From the NCBI RefSeq assembly GCF_011806575.1, contig NZ_JAATOO010000001.1, forward strand, positions 62,001 to 126,000: a DNA stretch of 64,000 nucleotides, in the 5' to 3' direction. The stretch is from Vibrio hepatarius (GTDB lineage Bacteria; Pseudomonadota; Gammaproteobacteria; Enterobacterales; Vibrionaceae). Below are positions 26,856 through 35,821 of this stretch, in pieces. Both the position numbers and the translations under genes were made by a program. Under the pieces are notes generated by a model that saw nothing but the letters and a program-made list of their open reading frames with translations, was not told the DNA's origin and searched no databases. How positions within the stretch are numbered: position 1 is the stretch's first letter; each line of letters starts with the position of its first letter.

Positions 26856-28139
26856 TCACATTCCATAAAATCCTGGGAATATCAGCAAGCTAGCGAGTAC
26901 CAATATCTGGATGGCGATAAACGGCATCACTCCGCGGTAGATGTCTCTGGTCGTCACGCCTTGTGGCGCAACACCTTTAAGGTAGAACAAGCTAAAACCA
27001 AATGGTGGCGTGAGGAACGAAGTCTGTAAGTTCATCGCAATCAGAATCGCGAACCAAGTCATGTTGATGCCCATAATCTCTGCGATAGGTGCAAGAATTG
27101 GTACGATGATGAAACAGATTTCAACGAAGTCGATAAAGAAACCCAACACCAAGATAACCAACATGGTGACAATCAAAAAGCCCCATTTGTCGCCCGGCAG
27201 TTGAAGCATCCACTCTTCAACCAAGTAGTCACCACCCGTGTAGGTAAACGCCATTGAGAATGCCGTCGCACCCAGCAGAATCGCAAATACCATCGCGGTC
27301 ACTTTGACGGTCTCTTTAGACGCATCGTAAACCATCTTCCAGCTAAATTGCTTATACAGAAGTGCTAGAACAATCGCACCAGCACCACCTAACGCGGCAG
27401 ATTCGGTTGGTGTGGCGACGCCCGCAAAGATGGAACCCAATACCACAACGATCAACGCCAGCGGTGGAATCACCGCTTTCAGAGCAGTAATCACTTCTTC
27501 TTTACGGCTGACCAAACCATCACTTGGAATAGGTTGAGCCGCTTCTGGGTTCATTTTTGCGTAGATAAGAATGTAAACCACGTACGCACCAACTAGAACC
27601 AGACCTGGCCACACTGCGGCTTGGAACAGATCACCAACTGGCACGCCCAGTACATCACCAAGTAAGATCAATACGATTGACGGCGGGATTATTTGTCCTA
27701 AAGTACCAGACGCACAAATGGTGCCACACGCTAAGCCTTTATCGTAGTTGTACTTCAACATCACTGGCAAAGAGATAAGCCCCATGGCAACCACGGATGC
27801 ACCGACAACGCCTGTAGATGCCGCAAGCAACGCGCCAACCAACACCGTAGAGATCGCGATACCACCGTGCACGCCACCAAACAACTTGCCCATCGATTCA
27901 AGCAACTGTTCTGCAAGACGTGTTTTTTGTAGCACCAAACCCATGAAGACAAACAGCGGCACTGCCATTAACACCGTGTTCTCCATGATGGATTGAATGC
28001 GATATGGCATAAAGGCAAACATATCAAAACCTTCTGCCCAAACACCAAATATCAGCGCAATACCACCAAAGGTAAACGCAACCGGAAAGCCAAGTAGCAA
28101 AGCAAACAAGGCGACGAAAAACATTACTATACCGACCAT
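26856..28139 (-). CDS. dctM: TRAP transporter large permease subunit DctM
   Basis: A 427-residue, twelve-helix protein with the DctM-type opening (MVGIVMFFVALFALLLGFPVAFTFGGIAL) and the GTLGQIIPPSIVLILLGD region of the large subunit. It forms the Na+-driven transport channel together with DctQ. The start is nine bases after the dctQ stop, so the genes are translated from one mRNA. The sequence places it in the DctP-type group, not TAXI. Confidence 0.93.
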   Translation of the reverse strand: MVGIVMFFVALFALLLGFPVAFTFGGIALIFGVWAEGFDMFAFMPYRIQSIMENTVLMAVPLFVFMGLVLQKTRLAEQLLESMGKLFGGVHGGIAISTVLVGALLAASTGVVGASVVAMGLISLPVMLKYNYDKGLACGTICASGTLGQIIPPSIVLILLGDVLGVPVGDLFQAAVWPGLVLVGAYVVYILIYAKMNPEAAQPIPSDGLVSRKEEVITALKAVIPPLALIVVVLGSIFAGVATPTESAALGGAGAIVLALLYKQFSWKMVYDASKETVKVTAMVFAILLGATAFSMAFTYTGGDYLVEEWMLQLPGDKWGFLIVTMLVILVLGFFIDFVEICFIIVPILAPIAEIMGINMTWFAILIAMNLQTSFLTPPFGFSLFYLKGVAPQGVTTRDIYRGVMPFIAIQILVLASLLIFPGFYGM

Positions 28140-28148
28140 GATTTGCTC

Positions 28149-28688
28149 CTACTTCTGCTCGCCGTTATTGGCGTGTATCAAATGGGGATTGACGATTTTA
28201 TTGAGCGAATGCAGTAATAAACCGATGCCGCTGATCGCCATAAAGAAGAAGGAAAGAGGAATCATAGCCTTGATGATCCAACGGTAAGGTAAACCACCCG
28301 GATCGCCAGAAGTTTCACCTAATGCGTAGCTTTCTTTCGCAAAGTCGATGCCGTACCACGCGACCAACAAACAAAATGGGAATAGGAAAAAGAGTGTGCC
28401 AAGCAAATCGATCACGGCTTGGGCCTTGTGTGACAGCCTTTCATAGAACAAATCAACTCGCACGTGTCCACCCGCTTTAATCGCATAAGGGACACCAAGT
28501 AAAAATACGGCTGAGAACAAATGCCATTCCATCTCTTGGAACGCAATTGACACATCGTTAAACGCGTATCGCATCACTACGTCATACACAACGTTTGCGA
28601 GCAGCAAAATAAACAATATGCTGGACAACCACCCTAGAAAGTCGCCAAAACGATTAAACAATCGCTCGATATAAATCAGACTTCTCAT
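28149..28688 (-). CDS. dctQ: TRAP transporter small permease subunit DctQ
   Basis: A 179-residue protein with four membrane helices and the conserved FQEMEWHLFSAVFLLGVPYAIKAGGHVRVDLFYERL stretch typical of DctQ. It binds the large subunit and is required for transport. Between it and the upstream dctP lie 114 bases with two hairpins that probably stabilise the dctP message. Confidence 0.92.
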   Translation of the reverse strand: MRSLIYIERLFNRFGDFLGWLSSILFILLLANVVYDVVMRYAFNDVSIAFQEMEWHLFSAVFLLGVPYAIKAGGHVRVDLFYERLSHKAQAVIDLLGTLFFLFPFCLLVAWYGIDFAKESYALGETSGDPGGLPYRWIIKAMIPLSFFFMAISGIGLLLHSLNKIVNPHLIHANNGEQK

Positions 28689-28714
28689 TCCCTACTCCAT
28701 GGAATTCTTGATGT

Positions 28715-28780
28715 ACGCCACTCAATTGAGTGGCGTTATATTGAGTTTTCTTGAGCTTCCCCACTACGTGACATTGTCAC
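28715..28780. promoter_or_regulatory. Two intercistronic hairpins between dctP and dctQ
   Basis: A perfect palindrome at 28715-28736 (arms ACGCCACTCAA/TTGAGTGGCGT) and a smaller one at 28768-28780 (GTGACattGTCAC). Neither is followed by a T tract in the operon direction, so they look like mRNA-stabilising or partial-termination elements that raise dctP over dctQM. Confidence 0.6.
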
Positions 28781-28802
28781 TACGAAGGGATTAATTTAAT
28801 TA

Positions 28803-29903
28803 TTATTTAGTTTCTTGTGCAGCTTGGTTGTTCAAGTAAGCACGGTGTGAGATATCCGTCCATGCACGCACTTGTTTTAGGTAGTCAGCTTGAGATTTTT
28901 GAATCTCTTTCGCCAATTCGTCTTCCGCTGCGTGTTTTGCTAGTAGACGAGCGTTTGCGTCACGCATTGCTTGCATTACTGCTGGTGGGAAGTCTTTTAC
29001 CTGAACATTTGGGTATTCTGTTTTGATAGAAGCCCAGTTCTTACCGCTTTCATGCGTTGCTTGAGTGTACATATCGTAAGCTGCTGTACGCATTGCTACG
29101 CGTAGAATTTCACGTAGGTCTTCAGGTAGACGCTGCCAAGTGCGTTTGTTCACTAGGAATTGCAGCTCTGAACCTGGCTCATGCCAGCCTGTGTAGTAAT
29201 AAGGTGCGATTTTGTGGAAACCCATACGCAGGTCAAGTGACGGACCCACCCACTCTAGTGCGTCGATAGTGCGGCGCTCTAGCGAGGTGTACAGTTCACC
29301 CGGTGCAATGTTGGTAGGTTTCGCGCCTAGCTCCGCTAAGATTTCACCCGCAAAACCCGGAATACGCATCTTCAGACCTTGAAGGTCTTCAACTGTATTG
29401 ATTTCTTTTTGGAACCAGCCACCCATCTGAACGTCGGTGTTACCACCAGGGAAAGAAAGCAGGTTATGTGGAGAGTAAACTTTCTCCATCAGCTCCATAC
29501 CACCACCGTGATAGAACCACGCGTATTGCTCTGCGGGTGTCATACCGAAAGGCATAGAAGTAAAGTAAAGCGTGTTTGGCACTTTGCCTTTCCAGTAGTA
29601 CGAACCTGAGTGGCCCATGTCGTACTGACCAGATTTCACCATATCAAAAACGCCAAGCGGCGCTTTGTGTTTGTTTGCTGAGTCAATACGGATCTGTAGT
29701 CGACCGTTCGACATTTTCTCAGCCATTGCCGCCATATTCTTGGTTGCGTCACCAAATACTGGAAAGTTTGGTCCCCATGTTTCCGCCAGTTTTAGGCGGT
29801 AAACTTTTTCTGCCGCATTCGCAGATGTCGCCATAACAGCTAACGCAGCTGCCATCGCGGTTCCTTTCAATACACGTTTCAAAGATTGCTTGATTAGACT
29901 CAT
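28803..29903 (-). CDS. dctP: TRAP transporter periplasmic substrate-binding protein DctP
   Basis: A 366-residue secreted protein; the signal peptide runs to about residue 30 (…MATSANA|AEK). The body matches the DctP subgroup that includes Rhodobacter TakP (alpha-keto acids) and chloroaromatic/mannitol-annotated relatives (VQMGGWFQKEI and LEWVGPSLDLRMG around the binding cleft, with an Arg in LKMRIPGFAGE). An organic monocarboxylate or keto acid is the likely ligand. I use the ATG at 29901-29903 with AAGGA upstream; GTG two codons earlier is less likely. First gene of dctPQM. Confidence 0.9.
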   Translation of the reverse strand: MSLIKQSLKRVLKGTAMAAALAVMATSANAAEKVYRLKLAETWGPNFPVFGDATKNMAAMAEKMSNGRLQIRIDSANKHKAPLGVFDMVKSGQYDMGHSGSYYWKGKVPNTLYFTSMPFGMTPAEQYAWFYHGGGMELMEKVYSPHNLLSFPGGNTDVQMGGWFQKEINTVEDLQGLKMRIPGFAGEILAELGAKPTNIAPGELYTSLERRTIDALEWVGPSLDLRMGFHKIAPYYYTGWHEPGSELQFLVNKRTWQRLPEDLREILRVAMRTAAYDMYTQATHESGKNWASIKTEYPNVQVKDFPPAVMQAMRDANARLLAKHAAEDELAKEIQKSQADYLKQVRAWTDISHRAYLNNQAAQETK

Positions 29904-30042
29904 GTTCACGTCCTTTGTTTAACGACATACCTTCAATAGGTAGCTTCTGTTTCGCATACAGAATGAAACAGGCGCCGCCAAGAAAAAATCAGCGAGAACA
30001 CGGAACAATGTTTACATAAATTTGACTCATTCGACCAAAGCC

Positions 30043-30060
30043 TTACGTATAACTACGTAA
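30043..30060. promoter_or_regulatory. Palindrome TTACGTA-N4-TACGTAA upstream of dctP
   Basis: Seven-base perfect inverted repeats separated by TAAC, centred about 150 bases before the dctP start. LuxR/NarL-type regulators bind such short inverted repeats (TACnnnnnnGTA-like), so it is the best candidate operator for the response regulator encoded at 24780-25418. Confidence 0.4.
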
Positions 30061-30224
30061 TATAAATTGAGACAAAACTCATATAGCTTTATTAATCATT
30101 GAGTTAAGAGTTAGGATATTTACTTAAAGAGTGAAAAATACTTAGTTACTTTTCGATAGTAGGCTTGTATTAGAATTGTAATAAATGTGATAGATATAAA
30201 ATTAATTGCTCAGATTTTGCGTTC

Positions 30225-30253
30225 AAAAAAGCCCCGAACAAGTCGAGGCTTTC
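30225..30253 (-). terminator. Terminator of the winged-helix protein gene
   Basis: Minus strand: AAAGCCTCG, seven-base loop, CGGGGCTTTTTT with wobble pairing. Confidence 0.8.
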
Positions 30254-30295
30254 TAAAGCTATCTACTGATTGATTCAATCAGGATTTCGCGGAAC

Positions 30296-30667
30296 TTAAA
30301 TGGCTTTGTAAATAACTTTGTTGCCCGCTAGCTGCTCTTTCACTACTAGGTTTTCTTCTAGAAGTTTTTTAAGAGCACCTGTTGCCCATGAAGCTGCTTT
30401 TGCGTCTTCTTGACCAGCAGCTAGGCCGATACCTTTAGGGTTGATACCTTCAGCGTTTGCTAAAACGATATCAAGAACTTGTTGCTGTTTTGGCGTTAAA
30501 GCAACGTCAGTTGCTTTCGCTACTACAACTTTCTCCGCTGCTGGCGCTACAGCTACTTTTTTCTCAACTACAGGCTTAGCTTTCTTTGTTGCTTCTACAT
30601 TTGCAACTGTCGCTTTAATGCGTTTTTGCAGTTTCATCTGCACTTTACGCTTATGAGCAAGTCTCAT
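30296..30667 (-). CDS. Small winged-helix (MarR-like) protein with basic N-terminus
   Basis: A 123-residue protein. Residues 1-55 are basic and Ala/Lys/Val-rich (LAHKRKVQMKLQKRIKATV, then AKPVVEKKVAVAPAAEK), like a histone-like tail. Residues 56-123 form a winged-helix domain (LTPKQQQVLDIVLANAEG, then ATGALKKLLEENLVVKEQ). Database naming in vibrios is usually MarR family regulator. GGAG precedes the ATG. The combination suggests a nucleoid- or DNA-associated protein, but its target is unknown. It is monocistronic. Confidence 0.7.
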   Translation of the reverse strand: MRLAHKRKVQMKLQKRIKATVANVEATKKAKPVVEKKVAVAPAAEKVVVAKATDVALTPKQQQVLDIVLANAEGINPKGIGLAAGQEDAKAASWATGALKKLLEENLVVKEQLAGNKVIYKAI

Positions 30668-30885
30668 CGAGTATTTCTCCAGTTCACTGCATACGGAGCA
30701 GTGGTGAAAATTTGAAGCGCGTTTTATACCAAAATTTTGCGGTCATTTACAGGGTAAGCCACGCTTATTCGGCCAAAAATGCGCGATATGCGGTTATAAG
30801 ACTACAATTTAATCAAGGGGAGCTAAGATACTTTCTAGACTACTGAATATATAAACAGAGGTTTTTACGTTTAAGAGTACGTCGT

Positions 30886-31554
30886 ATGCAAACGCAACAT
30901 CTGACCAATCAACCCATCAATCTCAAGTCACCAACCATGAAACTTTTTGGGTGGATTATGGCGATCGCTCTAATTTTTTTGGTGATGTATTCTCCGGGTT
31001 GGCAGCAAGCACTACTCACACTCGTAGTGATCACTTCGGTACTTGGTTTTGCGTATTTAATGATAAAAAAGGCGACGGTCGCTTATACCCTCACTCCTAC
31101 ACACTTTCAGCAACATCTGTTTAAAGGCGGCTGGGTTGTAAAGTGGACTAACATCAGCAAAATCGGCATCTGCCAATACGACCAAGATGGTTGGCAACAT
31201 CCTCTACCGTGGATTGGCATCAAGCTGAAACACTATTCACCTTATCTGATGAGTATCTGTCCAAGGATTGCCACTGAAATATTGCTGAGCCAGCGCGCGC
31301 TACTTTACTTAGGCGCCAAGCAGAATCAAGAAGCCACCGCATTTGAAGATATTGTCTTAGATTCCAAACCCTATAAAAACTCGAACGGCGAAGAATTTAA
31401 AGGGCTACAGGCGATGTTAGCCAACCGTATGATGCACCAAAGAAGCTACTACGATTACGATATCTTCATTTCCGTTCACGACTTAGATCGATCGCCAGAA
31501 GAGTTTGTCGGCCTAACGAGAAGATATCTCGCGGCGGCTGAGCCAGAAGAGTAG
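30886..31554 (+). CDS. DUF2982 family membrane protein
   Basis: A 222-residue protein with two adjacent N-terminal membrane helices (about 20-38 and 41-59) and a cytoplasmic C-terminal domain beginning AYTLTPTHFQQHLFKGGWVVKW, which I recognise as DUF2982, found in vibrios and relatives. The PH-like or bPH2-like opening of the soluble part may indicate a membrane-binding fold. Divergent from the winged-helix gene. Function unknown. Confidence 0.75.
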   Translation: MQTQHLTNQPINLKSPTMKLFGWIMAIALIFLVMYSPGWQQALLTLVVITSVLGFAYLMIKKATVAYTLTPTHFQQHLFKGGWVVKWTNISKIGICQYDQDGWQHPLPWIGIKLKHYSPYLMSICPRIATEILLSQRALLYLGAKQNQEATAFEDIVLDSKPYKNSNGEEFKGLQAMLANRMMHQRSYYDYDIFISVHDLDRSPEEFVGLTRRYLAAAEPEE

Positions 31555-31567
31555 ACTTCCAAGCACT

Positions 31568-31595
31568 AAAAAAGGCCGCGAAAGCGACCTTTTTA
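31568..31595. terminator. Bidirectional terminator DUF2982 / ycbL
   Basis: AAAAAAGGCCGC, GAAA tetraloop, GCGACCTTTTT with one mismatch in the stem; A and T runs on both sides. Confidence 0.85.
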
Positions 31596-31613
31596 TTCAT
31601 CTTTGCCGGAGAG

Positions 31614-32270
31614 CTAGTAAAGTGGCATTTCGTCTGCAACAAATGGGTTTGAAGCACGTTCGTGGCCAAACGTCGACTCAGGACCATGGCCCGGAACAAA
31701 ACGAACATCTTTACCTAATGGCCACAGTTTAGACTTGATAGAGTTGATTAGCGTATTGAAGTCGCCTTTCGGGAAGTCGGTACGACCAATAGAGCCATTG
31801 AAAAGAACATCACCAACAAAAGCCAGTTTCGCTTCTTCACTAAACAGTACAACGTGACCAGGTGTGTGGCCCGGCGTATGAATCACGTCCATCACTTGCT
31901 TACCAAAGTGGATCTTGTCACCTTCTTCCAACCATTTACTCGGTTCGAACGCTTGAGTCAGTGGGAAACCAAACATCTGGCTCTGACCTTCCAGACCTTG
32001 TAGCCAGAAGTTATCGTCTTTGTGTGGACCGACGATGTCTACACCACCCAGTGCTTGCGCCAAAGGCTCTGTACCACCTACGTGATCAAGGTGACCATGA
32101 GTCAGAACAAGGTTGACGACTTTAACGCCAAGCTCATTAATTAGCATTTCAAGTTGTTTTACGTCGCCGCCCGGATCAACCACGATGCCCTCCATGGTTT
32201 CATCGCACCATACGATAGAGCAGTTTTGAGAAAACGAGGTAACTGGAACGACTTGATACTTCAGCGACAT
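31614..32270 (-). CDS. ycbL: MBL-fold hydrolase YcbL (glyoxalase II-like)
   Basis: A 218-residue metallo-beta-lactamase-fold protein with THGHLDHVGG (metal ligands), HTPGHTPGH, FVGDVLF and the terminal VPGHGPEST. Length and sequence match E. coli YcbL, a type II glyoxalase-like enzyme that hydrolyses S-lactoylglutathione-type thioesters in related bacteria. It lies downstream of mepK as in E. coli (ycbB-ycbK-ycbL), which supports the call. A hairpin between mepK and this gene runs into its start codon. Confidence 0.88.
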   Translation of the reverse strand: MSLKYQVVPVTSFSQNCSIVWCDETMEGIVVDPGGDVKQLEMLINELGVKVVNLVLTHGHLDHVGGTEPLAQALGGVDIVGPHKDDNFWLQGLEGQSQMFGFPLTQAFEPSKWLEEGDKIHFGKQVMDVIHTPGHTPGHVVLFSEEAKLAFVGDVLFNGSIGRTDFPKGDFNTLINSIKSKLWPLGKDVRFVPGHGPESTFGHERASNPFVADEMPLY

Positions 32271-32330
32271 AAAAAGACCTTATTAGAAATCATAACTGGC
32301 AGAACTATGACATCTGACAAGGTCTTTGAC
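32271..32330 (-). terminator. Extended hairpin between mepK and ycbL
   Basis: AAAGACCTT (32272-32280 side) pairs with AAGGTCTTT (near 32320-32328) across a spacer that itself folds (TCATA…TATGA). On the minus strand the second arm runs as AAGGTCTTTTTATG, so the T tract merges with the ycbL start codon. It would terminate or attenuate transcription and could hide the ycbL start. Confidence 0.55.
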
Positions 32331-32345
32331 AACCGTCTGTTGGTG

Positions 32346-32888
32346 CTATGCCCAGTAGCGAACCGGACCAGTATCGATATGGATAAAGTTACTGCGAGGA
32401 TAATAACCGACCCCACCAGCTTTAAGACTGATCGCAGCGTCGCGAACCTGCTTTAAGTTAACGCCGTCTAAGCGGAAATCAATTGCCTGCCCCAGCATAT
32501 GATAACTCTTTTTCGCCACGCCACCAGACTTGGCACGCAGCGCTTCGTTAGTCGCTGGCGAGCGGTAACCGGAAATCACCAACACTTCTGACTCAACACC
32601 AAGTTCCGCTTGTATCAAAGAAATTTGGTCAAATAGATACTTGTCCATCGCGTGAACTTCATTGCGACGGTAATCTCTGCACAAATGGTTAAGTCGAGAT
32701 AACTCATTTTTGAGGTAGTTTTTGCCATCAAAATAGCAAGTTTCGAGCGCTTCCCCCGTATTAAGGTTATTAAGCGCCAATTCTCTAGGTTTATCCGGGT
32801 ATGATGCAAATGCTAATCCCGGAGCACAACTTGCTACCACCAGCCCACTGCCGGTTAACTTTAGAAAATCTCTTCGAGAAAAATCCAC
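32346..32888 (-). CDS. mepK: Murein endopeptidase MepK (YcbK, DUF882)
   Basis: A 180-residue protein with a twin-arginine signal (SRRDFLKLTGSGLVVASC, residues 4-21) and the M15/DUF882 metallopeptidase core: GYRSPATNEALR, the zinc-site SYHMLGQAIDFR and FIHIDTG. E. coli MepK cleaves meso-Dap–meso-Dap 3-3 cross-links in murein. Being next to ldtD, which makes those links, fits that role well. A terminator lies between ldtD and this gene, so it probably also has its own promoter. Confidence 0.9.
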   Translation of the reverse strand: MDFSRRDFLKLTGSGLVVASCAPGLAFASYPDKPRELALNNLNTGEALETCYFDGKNYLKNELSRLNHLCRDYRRNEVHAMDKYLFDQISLIQAELGVESEVLVISGYRSPATNEALRAKSGGVAKKSYHMLGQAIDFRLDGVNLKQVRDAAISLKAGGVGYYPRSNFIHIDTGPVRYWA

Positions 32889-32980
32889 CGCGAATTGCCT
32901 TCATTCTTGTTAATTCAAATGTCAAAAAGCGACATTACCCAACTCTTATATGAAGTGCAAATGCATAAAACGTGCTAAAA

Positions 32981-33008
32981 AAGCACAAATTGTGGTCATT
33001 TTGTGCTT
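32981..33008 (-). terminator. Terminator of ldtD
   Basis: Minus strand: AAGCACAAA, short loop, ATTTGTGCTTTTTTAGC; stem of about eight pairs with a six-T tract. Confidence 0.8.
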
Positions 33009-33068
33009 ACTTATTGACGGGATTAATAAAATACTCGAAATCACCTCAACGTCATTTTTCGGTAAAGC

Positions 33069-34625
33069 TCACCCTTTGCCGCTTGCGAGGTTATCTAGGT
33101 GGTAAACATCTTCCCTATAATGTGTTTTGCCGCCTTCATACCACGCGGTTTGATAAATGATATGCACCGGGATTCTCTGGCGCAGTGGAATCGCTTTATT
33201 AGACAGATCTCGTGACTCCGATACTTGTTGTGCAGAAATACCTTGTGACTCGAGTATACGGTCAGCAAATACGTCTGCATGTTCAACTCGAATACATCCC
33301 GAGCTAAACGCACGTTGCTCGCGGTAGAAAAGTCCTTTGCTCGGCGTATCGTGGAGGTAAATAGCTCTGGCATTGGGTGTGTTGAATTTGTACAGCCCTA
33401 GTGCATTTTGATAACCCGAACGTTGAGTCATGCGGTATGGGAACGCTTTTGGATTGACGCTCGCCCAATCAATTTCTTGCGGATTGATTCTATCTGGAGA
33501 ACCCCACTTAGGTAAAATCTCAAAATTATGACGACTGAGATAACTCGGGTCTCGCTTTACTTTTGGAATGATATCTTCGACCATGATTTTCCATGGCACA
33601 TTCCAGGTCGGGTTGAGGATCAACGCATTCAGATTAGTTCGCATCACCGGCGTCGGTCTTGCTTTGCGTCCCACTACCACTTTCGATTCAAATACCGTTT
33701 CGCCATCTAACCAATACTTCATATCGTAACTTGGTACATTGACAACAATGATGGTATCGCGCTCTGTCGGCCAATAGCGCGTGCGCTCTGCATTAAGCGC
33801 CAGTTTACTTAGTCGCGATTCAATCGGGAAATTAAGCCATTTCAAAGTCGAAGGACCAATCACACCGTCGGCTTTCAGGCCATGCAAACTTTGAAACTGT
33901 TTCACTGCGCCTTCTAAGCTGGCGTCATACCAAGTCACGTCACGACGTACATCGCTTAAATCAACATCAACAATCGACATGCGCTCAAGCAATAGATTAC
34001 GGTTATCGAGCGTATCACCGACTCGTTTCAAACCCGTTTGTTTATAGCGAGGGATGTAGTTTTTTTGATAGCGCACCAAATTCAGGTATGTATCAATTAA
34101 ACGTTGGTAGCTGTCATTGTCAGGAGTATAAGTATCAATGAGTGCAGCAAGCTGTTGACTCGCAACCGCGCGTTTGAGTGCGATAATCGTGCTTTCAAGC
34201 GGTGGTGTCAGTGGCTCAGTCAGCTTTTGCTCAAAGAACCAATAACGGCCTTCATTTTTGGCTTTCTCAGCATAGTTTAGGTACAGAATCAGGGTGTCTG
34301 TCGCCAGCAAGTCGTACTCGTGCCAACGATTACTCTTACGATAGTATTGGAGAAAATTAAGTTGACGGGTAAATAGAGGACTGAAACCGGCACGCTGAAT
34401 TACCTCTAGACGAAACTCTAAGTTACTGCCTAGCTGTAAGTCATACCAAATTAGCTGATCATCGTTATCTTGGTATATCTGTTCCAGTAATTCAGGGTAA
34501 TGAACTAACTTATGAATTTGGTCATCTTGCGATGTCCATCCCAGCCGTTCAAAATAGCCTGACGCTGCCGCTGGTAAAGGAAACAAGCACACCAGCAACA
34601 GATAAATTTTCCAATTCCCCATCAC
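33069..34625 (-). CDS. ldtD: L,D-transpeptidase LdtD (YcbB)
   Basis: A 518-residue periplasmic protein with an N-terminal signal (MMGNWKIYLLLVCLFPLPAAA). Central residues 240-270 form a peptidoglycan-binding repeat (VKQFQSLHGLKADGVIGPSTLKWLN), and the C-terminal YkuD catalytic domain carries the active-site Cys444 in SSGCIRVEH with the upstream His in IYLHDTP. LdtD forms 3-3 (meso-Dap–meso-Dap) cross-links and is linked to envelope-stress survival and beta-lactam tolerance. Its length is shorter than E. coli YcbB (615) because the N-terminal region is reduced. Confidence 0.93.
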   Translation of the reverse strand: MMGNWKIYLLLVCLFPLPAAASGYFERLGWTSQDDQIHKLVHYPELLEQIYQDNDDQLIWYDLQLGSNLEFRLEVIQRAGFSPLFTRQLNFLQYYRKSNRWHEYDLLATDTLILYLNYAEKAKNEGRYWFFEQKLTEPLTPPLESTIIALKRAVASQQLAALIDTYTPDNDSYQRLIDTYLNLVRYQKNYIPRYKQTGLKRVGDTLDNRNLLLERMSIVDVDLSDVRRDVTWYDASLEGAVKQFQSLHGLKADGVIGPSTLKWLNFPIESRLSKLALNAERTRYWPTERDTIIVVNVPSYDMKYWLDGETVFESKVVVGRKARPTPVMRTNLNALILNPTWNVPWKIMVEDIIPKVKRDPSYLSRHNFEILPKWGSPDRINPQEIDWASVNPKAFPYRMTQRSGYQNALGLYKFNTPNARAIYLHDTPSKGLFYREQRAFSSGCIRVEHADVFADRILESQGISAQQVSESRDLSNKAIPLRQRIPVHIIYQTAWYEGGKTHYREDVYHLDNLASGKG

Positions 34626-34729
34626 GACAACCTTATTCTTTTCTTTATCGGATAAAGTATGGCAGAGAACTGAGAAACTGATGTGACTTGTTTTTAAGAA
34701 TTGAAAAAACGTTGCTAATATTCAATATG

Positions 34730-35821
34730 TTAATTATGAATCGACGCCCAGTGATTGTCCCACTGCACGCCAGAGGCAATGGCCTTCTTATCACCCGGCT
34801 GATACTGCGTAACCACACTCCCACTGCCTGAACTCACTCGGAAAAATCCATCATGGGTGACGACACCAGAAGCATCTGCCAGCGGCTCGAGTTCCACTAA
34901 CTTTCGTGTGTACTTAGACCAAATGCCGTAGCAGTTACCGCGTGGTGACGTCGCGAGTATCCAATCCTCGGTTGCCGCAATACTGGCGATGTAATGATTG
35001 AACCTCGCCCACTGTTCCGGCTCGGCTTCCAAAGAGACCATTTCGCTACCGCGCGTATGCATCGCCAATAACGACGGGTATTCATCTGGCTCACCGCGAT
35101 ACTGTTGGCCACATAATACCGTTTCACTGCCGCCGTGCGCTAAGTGGCGAATACTCAAGTGGTGGTCAGCTAAAGAGACTTGATCGAGCAACTCGCCATT
35201 GGCGTTTAAATAGCTCAAACTCGGTGACATAGTCTCAAGGTTTAGTGGCTTACGACCCTTGGTATGCACGCCACCGACACCAATTACGATGGAGTCATCC
35301 GGCATAACAATCACTTCATGCGGGCCGATACCAAAGCCGGTAAACTCAGCGACTTTGTTGTAGCCCGCAATAACGTCATAAACACCAATAATCCCTCTGC
35401 TGGTTCGACGTTCGCCTTCTGTCACATAGAGCCATCGCCCATCGTTGGAATACACGCCATGTCCGTAATAATGTCGCTCCGGCGTCGCGGGTAAAGCTCG
35501 CACCACTTCTCCTGTCGTGTAATCAAACACCACAAAGAAAGTACCCGGTCTCCTGGCAAACGCTACAGCATGATTCATGATCGCATTCACCGCGACGCCG
35601 TGCCCACGTGCAGGCAGAGCGATCTGGCGGATTGGACGGCCAAACTCATCGGCGACAACAGCAGAATACTTGTCGCGCCCGCTGATTGAGCATCCAATTA
35701 ATGCCGGAGTTTGCGCTTGGCGTACAGACGCGCAACCAAACGGCAAGGCAGGAACAGCAGCGCTAAACAGCGCAGCTTTAAGTAGTTTACGCCTTGTTTG
35801 ATTAGTCACCATCGGTTGCAT
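34730..35821 (-). CDS. DUF1513 protein, Tat-exported, predicted beta-propeller
   Basis: A 363-residue protein. The N-terminus holds a twin-arginine signal (TRRKLLKAALFSAAVPALPFGCAS), and a Cys at the end of the hydrophobic stretch could be a lipobox. The rest matches DUF1513 and reads like a seven-bladed propeller (GHGVAVN, GHGVYSNDGRWLYVTE, GPHEVIVMPDDSIVIGVGG). It overlaps the stop of the upstream imelysin gene by 20 bases, so it is translated as the last gene of the imelysin operon. The family is regularly found with imelysins; function unproven, probably periplasmic iron or haem-related. Confidence 0.85.
   Translation of the reverse strand: MQPMVTNQTRRKLLKAALFSAAVPALPFGCASVRQAQTPALIGCSISGRDKYSAVVADEFGRPIRQIALPARGHGVAVNAIMNHAVAFARRPGTFFVVFDYTTGEVVRALPATPERHYYGHGVYSNDGRWLYVTEGERRTSRGIIGVYDVIAGYNKVAEFTGFGIGPHEVIVMPDDSIVIGVGGVHTKGRKPLNLETMSPSLSYLNANGELLDQVSLADHHLSIRHLAHGGSETVLCGQQYRGEPDEYPSLLAMHTRGSEMVSLEAEPEQWARFNHYIASIAATEDWILATSPRGNCYGIWSKYTRKLVELEPLADASGVVTHDGFFRVSSGSGSVVTQYQPGDKKAIASGVQWDNHWASIHN

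Larger units (their letters stand above)
29904..30295. other. 392-base intergenic region upstream of dctP
   Basis: It contains the dctP promoter region with a palindrome at 30043-30060, and at 30225-30253 the terminator of the winged-helix gene. The middle is AT-rich; no coding frame with a ribosome binding site is seen. Confidence 0.55.

Noticed and set aside
30000..30080. Sigma-54 promoter for dctP
   Set aside because: TTGGCGGCGCCTGTTT nearby deviates too far from the TGGC-N7-TGCA pattern.
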